Positions 14,780 through 21,608 of a stretch of DNA of 30,443 bases are shown here, piece by piece. Origin of the DNA: JAAEQG01 sp023133475. Its GTDB lineage: Bacteria; Planctomycetota; Phycisphaerae; UBA1845. The position numbers and the translations under genes were made by a program. Numbering within the stretch: position 1 is the stretch's first letter; each line of letters starts with the position of its first letter. The DNA lies in NCBI GenBank assembly GCA_030631415.1, contig DAOVLE010000034.1, forward strand, positions 1 through 30,443, in the 5' to 3' direction. Under the pieces are notes generated by a model. That model had not been told where the DNA came from. It made no database searches and worked only from the letters and a program-made list of their open reading frames with translations.

Positions 14780-15541
14780 ATGATACAACACCTGATTCAT
14801 GTTCGTGCACATCGCAAGCTTGCGGCAATGGCGGCAATTTTGATCTGGTTTGCAATGCCGGGCTGCGCCACTGTTAAACAGGTGCAGTATTTCGAGGTGG
14901 TCGGCGAGCCGGACCCGCTCACCGGAATCGCCCCCAAGAACTACTACCGGATGACCATCGAGGGCTGGGGCGGCTGGGGGGCGGATTTCAAGCTGAACGC
15001 TGCATATGTAAGCGCCGTCACGGTCGATACCCTGGACGGGAAAATCCCGCTGGTCCCCGAAGCCGACCTGTCGGAGGAAAGCGAAAACGAGTTTCAAAAG
15101 ATCAGAGCCGCCTATTTGAAGACCCTGGTGGATTATGCGGAGGCGGTTGCCCAATCGCCCGCCTCCGAGGCACGCGGGCAGGAGCGATCCGTGCTGGAGA
15201 TCGCCCGGCAGGCATGGTTCGCCGGCTTCAACGATCAGGACCTGATTTCGCTCGGGCAGGTCAAGTCGGCTGATCCGTATCGGTTTCGCAAGCTGGTGTT
15301 TTACACCAGTGCGAAAAACATCAAGCTCGACCAATACAACCAGCAGATAAACAGCGTGCTCGACAAGACCGGTGCATTGGCCCGCCTGTTCAAACAGCAG
15401 CGTGATAACCGCAACAATCGCCGAGAGCAGCGCATGGGCGCACTGAGCCGTATCATCGACAAGATGCAGGATCAGGAGACCGCCGCGATGCTGAGAGGGC
15501 TTTTCCCGGAATTGCCGGGCGCGGTGCCGTCACGGAATTGA
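14780..15541 (+). CDS. Hypothetical lipoprotein-like protein
   Basis: A 253-residue protein not assigned to a family. A basic N-terminus and a hydrophobic stretch end in a lipobox-like AMPGC (near residue 31), so it is probably lipid-anchored. The mature part has a Trp/Gly-rich patch (IEGWGGWGADF), a long helical region (EENEFQKIRAAYLKTLVDYAEAV) and a basic C-terminal helix (FKQQRDNRNNRREQR). The ATG at 14780 is chosen because AGGAG lies 7 bases upstream. It is the first of three same-strand genes with gaps of 11 and 17 bases, probably an operon with the next two. The exported, helical nature of the first two suggests an envelope complex, but nothing in the sequence gives a function. Confidence 0.75.
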   Translation: MIQHLIHVRAHRKLAAMAAILIWFAMPGCATVKQVQYFEVVGEPDPLTGIAPKNYYRMTIEGWGGWGADFKLNAAYVSAVTVDTLDGKIPLVPEADLSEESENEFQKIRAAYLKTLVDYAEAVAQSPASEARGQERSVLEIARQAWFAGFNDQDLISLGQVKSADPYRFRKLVFYTSAKNIKLDQYNQQINSVLDKTGALARLFKQQRDNRNNRREQRMGALSRIIDKMQDQETAAMLRGLFPELPGAVPSRN

Positions 15542-15552
15542 GAGGAATCAAG

Positions 15553-16374
15553 ATGCCACGAATAGCGGTTTTGGCCCTGACGGCAAGTCTGCTCATCGGT
15601 GCAGCGGGCTGTCAGAACAGCCTGAAGATCAAGGTGGAGATGCTCGGCAGCGGCGAGCAGCGGATACGCGGCAGCACCTATGCCGACAGTGTGGGTTCCG
15701 GGCTTTTGGCACTGCGAGCGTATGCCCGGCTGCTGGAGCGGCTTAAAGAGACCGCCTACGAGCAAAGCGATGATCAGTCGAGCTATCGGCTGGCGATGGC
15801 GGACATCGAGAGCGACAAGGGTGCGGTAGCCAGGCTCAGTGAGAGGGGCATACAACTGGGCGATGAGTTGGCGGAGGGCAAGTTGGCCTTGCAGGATGTC
15901 GCGATGACCGTCGAGTCATATCTGGCCCGGATCAGCACGTTTTTGGGCACGCGAGTGGGCGCATGGGAGATGCGCACGCGGCAGGCGCCTGGGGAACTCA
16001 AAGAGGTTTACAAGGCGGTATTGGACCAGTCCTTCTATGCCGAGATCGAATCACTCATCAAGGTGGCATCGCGGGCTGCCGGGAGCGTGGGGCAGTTCGG
16101 AGGTTTCCTGCCCGCCGGTGTTCATCAAATCGATCCGAGCGACCCCGCCTACGCATGGGTGCTGAAGAGCAAGCCGATCGGCCGATCGGTCACCTCGGTT
16201 GATGCCGCGGCGCTGGGGGACTCGACGATCATGTTCGTGCAGGAGTCGCCGACGCAACTGCGCGTGTTGCACGTCGAGATGGACCCGACCCAACTCGTCC
16301 AGAACGTGATCTATATCAGCGATAAGGTATTGCAAGCGGCTATCAAGTTCCTTGCACCGCTACCGGCTGACTGA
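15553..16374 (+). CDS. Hypothetical lipoprotein-like protein
   Basis: A 273-residue protein of unknown family. The N-terminus (MPRIAVLALTASLLIGAAGC) is a good lipoprotein signal with lipidation at Cys20 or nearby. The mature part is mostly helical, with long runs rich in Ala, Leu, Arg and Glu (LLALRAYARLLERLKETAYEQ and others), then a mixed region and a C-terminal helix (IYISDKVLQAAIKFLAPL). The ATG at 15553 has GAGAGGAA as a ribosome site; it starts 12 bases after the previous stop, so the two are co-transcribed. The helical repeats suggest a structural or peptidoglycan-associated role, which is inference only. Confidence 0.75.
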   Translation: MPRIAVLALTASLLIGAAGCQNSLKIKVEMLGSGEQRIRGSTYADSVGSGLLALRAYARLLERLKETAYEQSDDQSSYRLAMADIESDKGAVARLSERGIQLGDELAEGKLALQDVAMTVESYLARISTFLGTRVGAWEMRTRQAPGELKEVYKAVLDQSFYAEIESLIKVASRAAGSVGQFGGFLPAGVHQIDPSDPAYAWVLKSKPIGRSVTSVDAAALGDSTIMFVQESPTQLRVLHVEMDPTQLVQNVIYISDKVLQAAIKFLAPLPAD

Positions 16375-16391
16375 CCTGAAGGATGGAGACA

Positions 16392-16805
16392 ATGGCGGAA
16401 TTCACGAAAGGTGACGTTATTGTTCTTACCGAGAAGGCGGAAGAACTGGAGCGAATCTCCGCCGGCAAGTTCATTCCTCGAAAGGGCGACGAGGTTTACA
16501 CCAGGCGTCGGTATTCCACTGAAATCGAGTATGTCGTATTCGAGGAGTGGGTGCGGGCGGCTCACATAAAAAAACCGGGCGATCCCGGTTCGTACGAACC
16601 GCCGCCGGGCAAGTGGAAAAGGAAAAAGCTGGACACCGATATGACAATGGGGTGCAGCCTCGTTGGCTGCCCGGGCAAGGTCATTGATACTCGTCAATGC
16701 GAGATATCGGAGGATTCCTCAGAGCCTCAGCCGACTTCCGCTCCACAGGCGAAGCACATGGTAAATGAGTGTTTGGTGGAAATAGCGGTTCGTCTTGTGA
16801 GGTAG
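16392..16805 (+). CDS. Hypothetical protein, third gene of the operon
   Basis: A 137-residue protein with no recognisable family and no signal peptide. It opens with a beta-rich segment (KGDVIVLTEKAEELERIS, then KGDEVYTRRRYS) that could be an SH3-like or KOW-like small barrel, followed by a basic linker (GKWKRKKL), a Cys pair (CSLVGC) and two further Cys. The ATG at 16392 is preferred because AAGGA lies about 8 bases upstream; the ATG at 16383 is an alternative. It begins 17 bases after the preceding gene and is probably in the same operon. Function unknown. Confidence 0.6.
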   Translation: MAEFTKGDVIVLTEKAEELERISAGKFIPRKGDEVYTRRRYSTEIEYVVFEEWVRAAHIKKPGDPGSYEPPPGKWKRKKLDTDMTMGCSLVGCPGKVIDTRQCEISEDSSEPQPTSAPQAKHMVNECLVEIAVRLVR

Positions 16806-16841
16806 ATGTAACCCGCATCATTATGTGGTTTCCCATCAGAT

Positions 16842-17003
16842 GTAGGGCGGGTTCCACCCGCCATGCCAACCCAGCACAGCCTCCCAATCAGTACCGCGAC
16901 CGTCAGGGAGTGGCTCTATTCGGATTGGCCGCTCCCTTACGGTCGCGGTACTGATCGGGGGTGGAACCCGCCCTACGGTTGTGGCGGGTGGAACCCGCCC
17001 TAC
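16842..17003. repeat. Three palindromic repeats, including an ACCGCGACCGT inverted pair
   Basis: A GTAGGGCGGGTTCCACCCGC unit (16842-16862), then a large inverted pair built on CAGTACCGCGACCGT (about 16890-16952) that would fold into a stem of over 20 base pairs with a short A/T-rich loop, then two GTGGAACCCGCCCTAC units (16961-16976, 16984-17003). The last supplies the stop codon of the minus-strand hydrolase gene. Confidence 0.8.
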
Positions 17004-17752
17004 TTTTGCCGATACAGCGGTCGATCCAGCGGAAAGAGTTGGTCGCTCCGCAGGCGCGGGGCGATCACCTTCTCGATGAATTTGGGCGAAGTAACGCGAG
17101 TGTGGCCACCATCCCAGCCGGTGCCGGCATAAGCCGGTTTCCAAGGTAGATTGACCACCTTGCGATATTGCTCGCGGTCGTCGTTGGCCAAAACCCGTGG
17201 GATTTGCACCCCGGTTCTGCCGGCGGGAGGCCCGGAACCGCCGTCGGCGTTGACCGGCAACACGCTCAGAATGCCGTCGCCCCTGCTGGCGGTCACATAG
17301 AAGTGGCCTTGGACGTGACGCAGCGCGGGTGTCAGGTTCCTGCGGGCTGATAGTGACGACGAGAGCAAAACCACATTATCCACCATAACCCCATTATCGA
17401 GCCGCTCCAGAGCTGCGACCACCACCGCCGTCCCGGCACTTAAACCGATCAGGTGGATGCGGCCTTGGTTGTCCGGAGCCCGAATCCGCTCGATTCTTCT
17501 TGCCAGGGCGCCGGCCCGGCCGCCGGCTCGGGCAACCACCAGATGGTCCACCGCCGGCCCCAGCAGCGAGGTCCACATAAACGACTGAAACCTACCCTCG
17601 AAACCGCCCTGACGCAGCCCGCGATGCACTCTGCCGGCGTACCCGAAGTGCCCCGCGCCGTCGAGGAAGATCACCATGGGAGTTTGGGGTTTGGCGCCAC
17701 AGCCGAAGACCGTCAGACAAATCGCTGACAGGCACAACCAGCGTAGCAGCAT
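17000..17752 (-). CDS. Lipoprotein alpha/beta hydrolase
   Basis: A 250-residue exported hydrolase. The N-terminus (MLLRWLCLSAICLTVFGC) is a lipoprotein signal. The body begins VIFLDGAGHFGYAGRV, has the nucleophile elbow IGLSAGTAVV (G-x-S-x-G, Ser near residue 105), a likely acid in SRGDGILSV, and a likely catalytic His in GGHTRV near the C-terminus, so the triad is plausibly complete. Esterase or lipase activity on small molecules is likely, with no hint about the substrate. The ATG at 17752 is chosen because it starts the signal; the frame is open for a further 149 codons upstream without sense. The TAG stop lies inside the GTAGGGCGGG repeat. It is convergent with the 14780-16805 operon. Confidence 0.78.
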   Translation of the reverse strand: MLLRWLCLSAICLTVFGCGAKPQTPMVIFLDGAGHFGYAGRVHRGLRQGGFEGRFQSFMWTSLLGPAVDHLVVARAGGRAGALARRIERIRAPDNQGRIHLIGLSAGTAVVVAALERLDNGVMVDNVVLLSSSLSARRNLTPALRHVQGHFYVTASRGDGILSVLPVNADGGSGPPAGRTGVQIPRVLANDDREQYRKVVNLPWKPAYAGTGWDGGHTRVTSPKFIEKVIAPRLRSDQLFPLDRPLYRQK

Positions 17753-17890
17753 CGGCGGTGGGGGAAACCCCCGATGCCGGAAGTGCCACGATGGGCAGCC
17801 TGTGCAACGCAACCGTCCCGAGAACACGTCAGATCCGAAAAACATTGAACAAAACACGGGGAGAAGACCACACTTTTGAAACTCATGCAC

Positions 17891-17896
17891 TATAAT
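17891..17896 (+). promoter_or_regulatory. Possible -10 box for the small gene pair
   Basis: A perfect TATAAT 115 bases before the first small gene. No acceptable -35 box lies 16-18 bases upstream. Confidence 0.28.
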
Positions 17897-18010
17897 CTTT
17901 ATGGTAGGAGTTGTCAGCCATCTGTAAACCATGGTTGGAACATCCTGAGCATCTGAGGCGAAGGGCAAAATCAGTGGCAGGCAAAGCGGCAAACAAATAA
18001 GGAGCATACG

Positions 18011-18238
18011 ATGGCAGGGTTTCGGCGCATTCCGACGCTGGAGATAACTGATGCTGCCGAGCAGCAGATCAGCCAATTGTGCGACCGCTTGGGGATTAAT
18101 GACCCGCGTGTACTGATCGATCGGGCTCTCAAGGCGCTGGTAATCATGGCGGAGGTCGCTGGGGAGGAGGGAAACGAGGTTGACATCTCCAATGCCCAAA
18201 CACCGGAGACGGTACGGCGGGTGAGGATCCGATCATGA
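18011..18238 (+). CDS. Small protein, possible ribbon-helix-helix fold
   Basis: A 75-residue protein. A start ATG with AGGAG 7 bases upstream makes it convincing. Residues 10-50 (LEITDAAEQQISQLCDRLGI ... RVLIDRALKALVIM) have the strand-helix-helix rhythm of CopG/Arc-like DNA-binding proteins, including the hydrophobic spacing of a second helix after a turn. The first beta strand (RRIPTLEIT) would insert in the DNA groove. The fold is a guess from pattern. Its stop overlaps the start of the next gene by four bases (ATGA). Confidence 0.65.
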   Translation: MAGFRRIPTLEITDAAEQQISQLCDRLGINDPRVLIDRALKALVIMAEVAGEEGNEVDISNAQTPETVRRVRIRS

Positions 18239-18501
18239 ATTCGGAAATCACTGATCTTGCATCCAGTGCCTCTTTTGTCGAGACGCCCACAGATGTGTTT
18301 CGACGCCGTCTCACGGTAGGCATTCTGATCGGTGCCGGTGCGATCTTCTTGATCCTCGTCTGTGGGGGAATGTACGTTCTCATACGTGGTGAAGGTGAAT
18401 CCCTCAACGCTGCGCAAACAATTCTGACGACGAGTATTGGTGTTGTGGCTGGCGTGGTTGGCACCATCGTCGGTTTCTTCTTCCAATCGCGGGAGAATTG
18501 A
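18235..18501 (+). CDS. Small two-helix membrane protein
   Basis: An 88-residue protein translationally coupled to the preceding gene through an ATGA overlap. It has two membrane segments (about 28-52, GILIGAGAIFLILVCGGMYV, and about 62-83, SIGVVAGVVGTIVGFFF), with a short loop carrying RGEGES and a positive C-terminus. No family recognised; size and topology resemble holins and small toxin or stress membrane proteins. Coupling to a possible DNA-binding protein would fit a self-regulated cassette, but this is inference. Confidence 0.7.
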   Translation: MNSEITDLASSASFVETPTDVFRRRLTVGILIGAGAIFLILVCGGMYVLIRGEGESLNAAQTILTTSIGVVAGVVGTIVGFFFQSREN

Positions 18502-18507
18502 GCCCCC

Positions 18508-18714
18508 GTAGGTCGGGTCCGCAGACCCGACTGGATAATTCATGAACGCAGAGACGCAGAGACGCAGAGAAGAGCGAGAAGAGATGAGGATAAGGAGGGG
18601 AAATCGAAACTGGGCAACGCCGCCAACCCCACATTTTCCATTTTCCATTTTCCATTTTCCCCGTGCTCCGTGGTGAATTAGCCTCCGTAGATCGGGTCTG
18701 TGGACCCGACCTAC
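18508..18714. repeat. GTAGGTCGGGTC palindromes and tracts upstream of the BMC operon
   Basis: Two copies of a GTAG-TCGGGTC-4-base loop-GACCCGAC palindrome (18508-18534 and 18686-18714), between them an AACGCAGAGACGCAGAG tract (18545-18570) and CCATTTT units (18632-18660), plus a CCGTGCTCCGTGGTGAATTA tract. No gene between 18502 and 18805. The palindrome nearest the promoter at 18738 could in principle act as an operator, but the family is dispersed. Confidence 0.72.
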
Positions 18715-18737
18715 AGACTCGCCAATACCGCCCTTGC

Positions 18738-18766
18738 TTGACATGAGCGGCTTGGGGGCGTTCAAT
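18738..18766 (+). promoter_or_regulatory. Sigma-70 promoter of the microcompartment operon
   Basis: TTGACA (six of six), a 17-base spacer and TTCAAT (four of six), 40 bases before the ATG at 18806. It supports 18806 as the true start, because earlier in-frame start codons would lie inside or upstream of the promoter. Confidence 0.55.
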
Positions 18767-18805
18767 AGCCCCACTGATTATGGTGCCCCGTTGCGTGCGA
18801 GAGAC

Positions 18806-20236
18806 ATGAGCGACAAGACCCCGATACGACGCATTGCCGTTGGGGCGGACCACGGCGGCTTCGACCTCAAGGAGACGATCAAAGCTCATCTCCAACAGCG
18901 AGGCTTCGCCGTCGAGGATTGCGGGACCTGCGGGAAAGAATCCGTGGATTACCCCGTATTCGCCCGGGCGGTGGCTGAACTGGTGGCGGCGGGCAAGGCT
19001 GATCGCGGGATTATCGTGGACGGTGCGGGGATCGGATCAGCCATGGTGGCGAACAAGCTGCCGGGCGTGCGGGCGGCGCTGTGCTACGATGTCTCGTCAG
19101 CCCGGAACAGCCGTGAACACAACGATGCAAACGTTCTGACGCTGGGTGCGGGGCTGATCGGGACGAATCTGGCTCTGCAAATCGTGGACGTGTGGCTGGA
19201 GTCGGAGTGCACCGCCGAACGGCATCTGCGCCGGGTGGCGATGATCGAAGAGCCGCATGAGGCGGCATCCGCAAGCTCGACCGCAACCGACGAACAGCGC
19301 GGTGGCGTGGAGGAGAACTTGAACGACCTCAGCGAACAGGACCTCGAACAGATTGTCCGGCGGATCGCCGAACTGACAGGCAGCATGCCTGTGGCAGGTG
19401 ATTCGATGGCTGACGTCTGCACTAACATCGCGTGCACTTTTTGCAAAATCTGTGCCGAAACCAACCCCGAGTTAGTGCGTCAGTTCGTGGATTTGGGGGC
19501 TGACCGCATCGTGCATATGCCCGGGACCGGGCCGCTGCCGGAGGACCTGGCTAAGTATATCGACCACACCCTGCTCAAGCCCGATGCCACCGCCCAGCAG
19601 ATTCTGGACCTCTGTGCCGAGGCTCAGGAGTACGGCTTCGCCAGTGTGTGTGTGAATCCGAACTGGGTGGTGTTGGCAGCCAAATGCCTCAAGGGTACGC
19701 CGGTGAAGGTTTGCTCGGTGGTGGGCTTCCCGCTGGGGGCTCACGTGCCGGAGATCAAAGCCATGGAAGCCCGCCGGGCTATTCGTGAGGGGGCTCGCGA
19801 AATCGATATGGTCATCAACGTCGGAGCCCTCAAGGGCGGGGACGACGAGTTGGTGTATCGGGACATCCGAGCGGTCACCGATGCCTGTCTCGAAGGGCGG
19901 AGCATATGCAAGGTAATCATCGAAGCCGCCCTGCTGACCGACGAGGAGAAGACCCGTGCCTGCCTGTTGTCCAAGCGAGCCCGAGCCAACTTCGTCAAGA
20001 CCTCGACCGGTTTTGGCCCGGGTGGTGCGACAGCCGACGACGTGGCATTGATGGCCAAGGCGGTTCGCGGGGCCAGGATCGGCGTCAAGGCATCGGGCGG
20101 GATTCGCAATTATAAGGATGCGGAAACGATGATCCAGGCCGGCGCGACCCGGTTGGGCGTCAGTGCCGGGGTCAGGATAATCGAGGAATCCAAGGGAATG
20201 ACCGTCTCGGAAGGCGATACGGTTCAAAAATACTGA
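18806..20236 (+). CDS. RpiB-DeoC fusion (ribose-5-phosphate isomerase B-like / deoxyribose-phosphate aldolase)
   Basis: A 476-residue bifunctional enzyme. Residues 1 to about 148 are an RpiB/LacAB-type sugar-phosphate isomerase (VGADHGGFDLKETI; DYPVFA; NSREHNDANVLTLG). At the usual catalytic Cys (GxICGTGIG) this one has IIVDGAGIGSAMVANK, so Cys is replaced by Asp. A low-complexity linker follows (about 150-170), then an amphipathic helix (LSEQDLEQIVRRIAELTG, about 172-189) like microcompartment encapsulation peptides, and a C-x4-C-x2-C-x2-C cluster (VCTNIACTFCKIC, near 205-216). Residues about 250-476 are a DeoC aldolase with its Schiff-base Lys in FVKTSTGF, second Lys in GVKASGGI and Asp in EIDMVIN; it cleaves 2-deoxyribose-5-phosphate into acetaldehyde and glyceraldehyde-3-phosphate. 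It is the first gene of the BMC locus, 13 bases before a BMC-T gene. Start chosen from the promoter and the RpiB N-terminus. Confidence 0.9.
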   Translation: MSDKTPIRRIAVGADHGGFDLKETIKAHLQQRGFAVEDCGTCGKESVDYPVFARAVAELVAAGKADRGIIVDGAGIGSAMVANKLPGVRAALCYDVSSARNSREHNDANVLTLGAGLIGTNLALQIVDVWLESECTAERHLRRVAMIEEPHEAASASSTATDEQRGGVEENLNDLSEQDLEQIVRRIAELTGSMPVAGDSMADVCTNIACTFCKICAETNPELVRQFVDLGADRIVHMPGTGPLPEDLAKYIDHTLLKPDATAQQILDLCAEAQEYGFASVCVNPNWVVLAAKCLKGTPVKVCSVVGFPLGAHVPEIKAMEARRAIREGAREIDMVINVGALKGGDDELVYRDIRAVTDACLEGRSICKVIIEAALLTDEEKTRACLLSKRARANFVKTSTGFGPGGATADDVALMAKAVRGARIGVKASGGIRNYKDAETMIQAGATRLGVSAGVRIIEESKGMTVSEGDTVQKY

Positions 20237-20249
20237 GAGGCGAACAAAC

Positions 20250-20876
20250 ATGGTGGATTTAAGAGCATACGTATTCCTGGATAGTCTCCAGCCGCAGTTC
20301 GCCTCATTTCAGGCGACCATCTCGCAGGGTTTTCTGCCGGTGGCGGGTCAGGCTTCGCTGTTTGTGGAGATATCGCCTGGCATCGAGATCAACCGCGTCA
20401 CCGATATCGCCTTGAAGTCCACGCGGGTGACCCCGGGCATGCAGATCGTCGAGCGGTTGTATGGCATGTTGGAGATTCACTCGGATTCTCAGGCGGACAT
20501 CCGGGCGGCTGGTCTGGCGATTCTCGATGCCCTGGACCTCCACGAGGAGGACCGCAGGAAGCCCAGCGTGGTCTCCAGCCAAATCATCCGCCGGGTTGAC
20601 GACTATCAGACGCAGCTTATTAACCGGATGCGTCACGGCAATATGATCCTGCCCAGCCAAACGCTTTACATCCTGGAATGTGAGCCGGCGGCTTATGCTG
20701 CTCTGGCGGCTAACGAGGCTGAGAAGGCGGCGGAGATCAGCATTTTGGAGGTCCGGGCTTTCGGCAGTTTCGGGCGTTTGTATTTGGGTGGTGAGGAGCG
20801 AGACATCGACGTAGGCTACCGGGCTGCCGTCGCCGCGATAGAGGGAGTCTCCGGCCGAGCCGCCGAAAAGAAATGA
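20250..20876 (+). CDS. BMC-T shell protein, probably circularly permuted
   Basis: A 208-residue tandem-domain BMC protein. The first half contains a BMC core (LFVEISPGIEINRVTDIALKSTRVTPGMQIVERLYGMLEIHS, then QADIRAAGLAILDA), preceded by an N-terminal segment (LRAYVFLDSLQPQF) in the place where other shell proteins have their C-terminal strands, as in permuted BMC-T proteins such as EutL and CsoS1D. The second half repeats this pattern more loosely (LYILECEPAAYAALAANEAEKAAEISILEV ... DIDVGYRAAVAAIE). Such proteins form trimeric tiles of the shell facets, often with gated central pores for large substrates or cofactors. It starts 13 bases after the fusion enzyme with a GAGAGG ribosome site. BMC identity is well supported, the permutation less so. 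Confidence 0.78.
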   Translation: MVDLRAYVFLDSLQPQFASFQATISQGFLPVAGQASLFVEISPGIEINRVTDIALKSTRVTPGMQIVERLYGMLEIHSDSQADIRAAGLAILDALDLHEEDRRKPSVVSSQIIRRVDDYQTQLINRMRHGNMILPSQTLYILECEPAAYAALAANEAEKAAEISILEVRAFGSFGRLYLGGEERDIDVGYRAAVAAIEGVSGRAAEKK

Positions 20877-20883
20877 GGAGAAG

Positions 20884-21060
20884 CTGTCAGCTTTCAGCTA
20901 TCAGCCGTCAGCTTTTAGCTTGGGAGAATGTTAACACGGCAGCGCAAAGTGGTCTTGCTCGCGGGGTCCCAGCCGCGGAGCGGCGACGGAATAAAGCCCA
21001 GAGCGAAGCGAAGCAAGCCCTGGGCTCGTGATGGCTGATAGCTGAAAGCTGATAGCTTTT
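20884..21060. repeat. Inverted-repeat unit inside the BMC operon
   Basis: A perfect 18-base inverted repeat (AGCTTTCAGCTATCAGCC at 20889-20906, its inverse at 21033-21050) bounds a 162-base unit made of TCAGCTT 7-base tandem units at the edges and a smaller hairpin inside (AGCCCAGAG...CCCTGGGCT, 20996-21026). It separates the permuted BMC-T gene from the BMC-H gene. Confidence 0.75.
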
Positions 21061-21076
21061 TGGAGGAACTACTGCG

Positions 21077-21385
21077 ATGGCAGATGCTTTGGGAATGATT
21101 GAGACTCGCGGCTTCGCCGCTATGGTCGAAGCCAGCGACGCCATGGTCAAAGCCGCTAAGGTCGAACTGGTGTCATACGAGAAGATCGGCGGAGGGTACA
21201 CCACCGCGATCATTCGCGGCGACGTGGCTGCGGTGAAAGCCGCATGTGATGCCGGGCAAGCAGCAGCAGCGCGGGTGGGCGAGATCGTGTCAGTGCACAT
21301 TATCGCCAGGCCGCACACCAACGTTGATTTGGTGCTGCCGCTTGGCCGATGTGAGCAGGTGGCTGCTGAGCTTAAGAAGAAGTAA
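21077..21385 (+). CDS. BMC-H hexameric shell protein
   Basis: A 102-residue single-domain BMC (pfam00936-type) protein, the main facet tile of the shell. The sequence is canonical: ALGMIETRGFAAMVEASDAM, VKAAKVELVSYEKIGGGYTT, RGDVAAVKAACDAG and the C-terminal VHIIARPHTNVD. The pore loop reads KIGGG where PduA-type proteins have KIGSG, so the pore serine is replaced by Gly. GGAGGA lies about 10 bases before the ATG. It is the only BMC-H in the window, so the shell facets probably rely on this protein and two BMC-T types. In-frame neighbours on both sides are BMC genes. Confidence 0.96.
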   Translation: MADALGMIETRGFAAMVEASDAMVKAAKVELVSYEKIGGGYTTAIIRGDVAAVKAACDAGQAAAARVGEIVSVHIIARPHTNVDLVLPLGRCEQVAAELKKK

Positions 21386-21419
21386 TCGTCTGGTGTTCCA
21401 TGACGTATGCACTGATGAT

Positions 21420-21570
21420 CGGGTGGCCCATGGCTTTAGCCGTGGGGGACACGAATCGTGTCACCGGGTGTGGAACTCATGCCGCTCCCTTACGGTCGCG
21501 GTACTGATTCGACAGCCACCCATGCGTCGGTGATCCGTTGAATCCGTTGAATCCGTTGAATAAGCGGTAA
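21420..21570. repeat. Three repeat families between BMC-H and BMC-P
   Basis: A GGGTGGCCCATGGCTTTAGC unit (21420-21456), a CCGCTCCCTTACGGTCGCGG unit (21482-21508) matching the pair at 16890, and three tandem 9-base TCCGTTGAA units (21534-21562). No gene is seen. Confidence 0.78.
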
Positions 21571-21608
21571 CGGAGCACTTGGTCGGGTTTGATTTGCGGA
21601 GCAATCCG

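Noticed and set aside
18734..18805. An earlier start for the RpiB-DeoC gene
   Set aside because: It adds 24 residues without homology, lies on a promoter with perfect TTGACA, and has no better ribosome site.
19472..20251. A 259-codon minus-strand frame antisense to the RpiB-DeoC gene
   Set aside because: High-GC antisense shadow of a gene with all catalytic residues intact.
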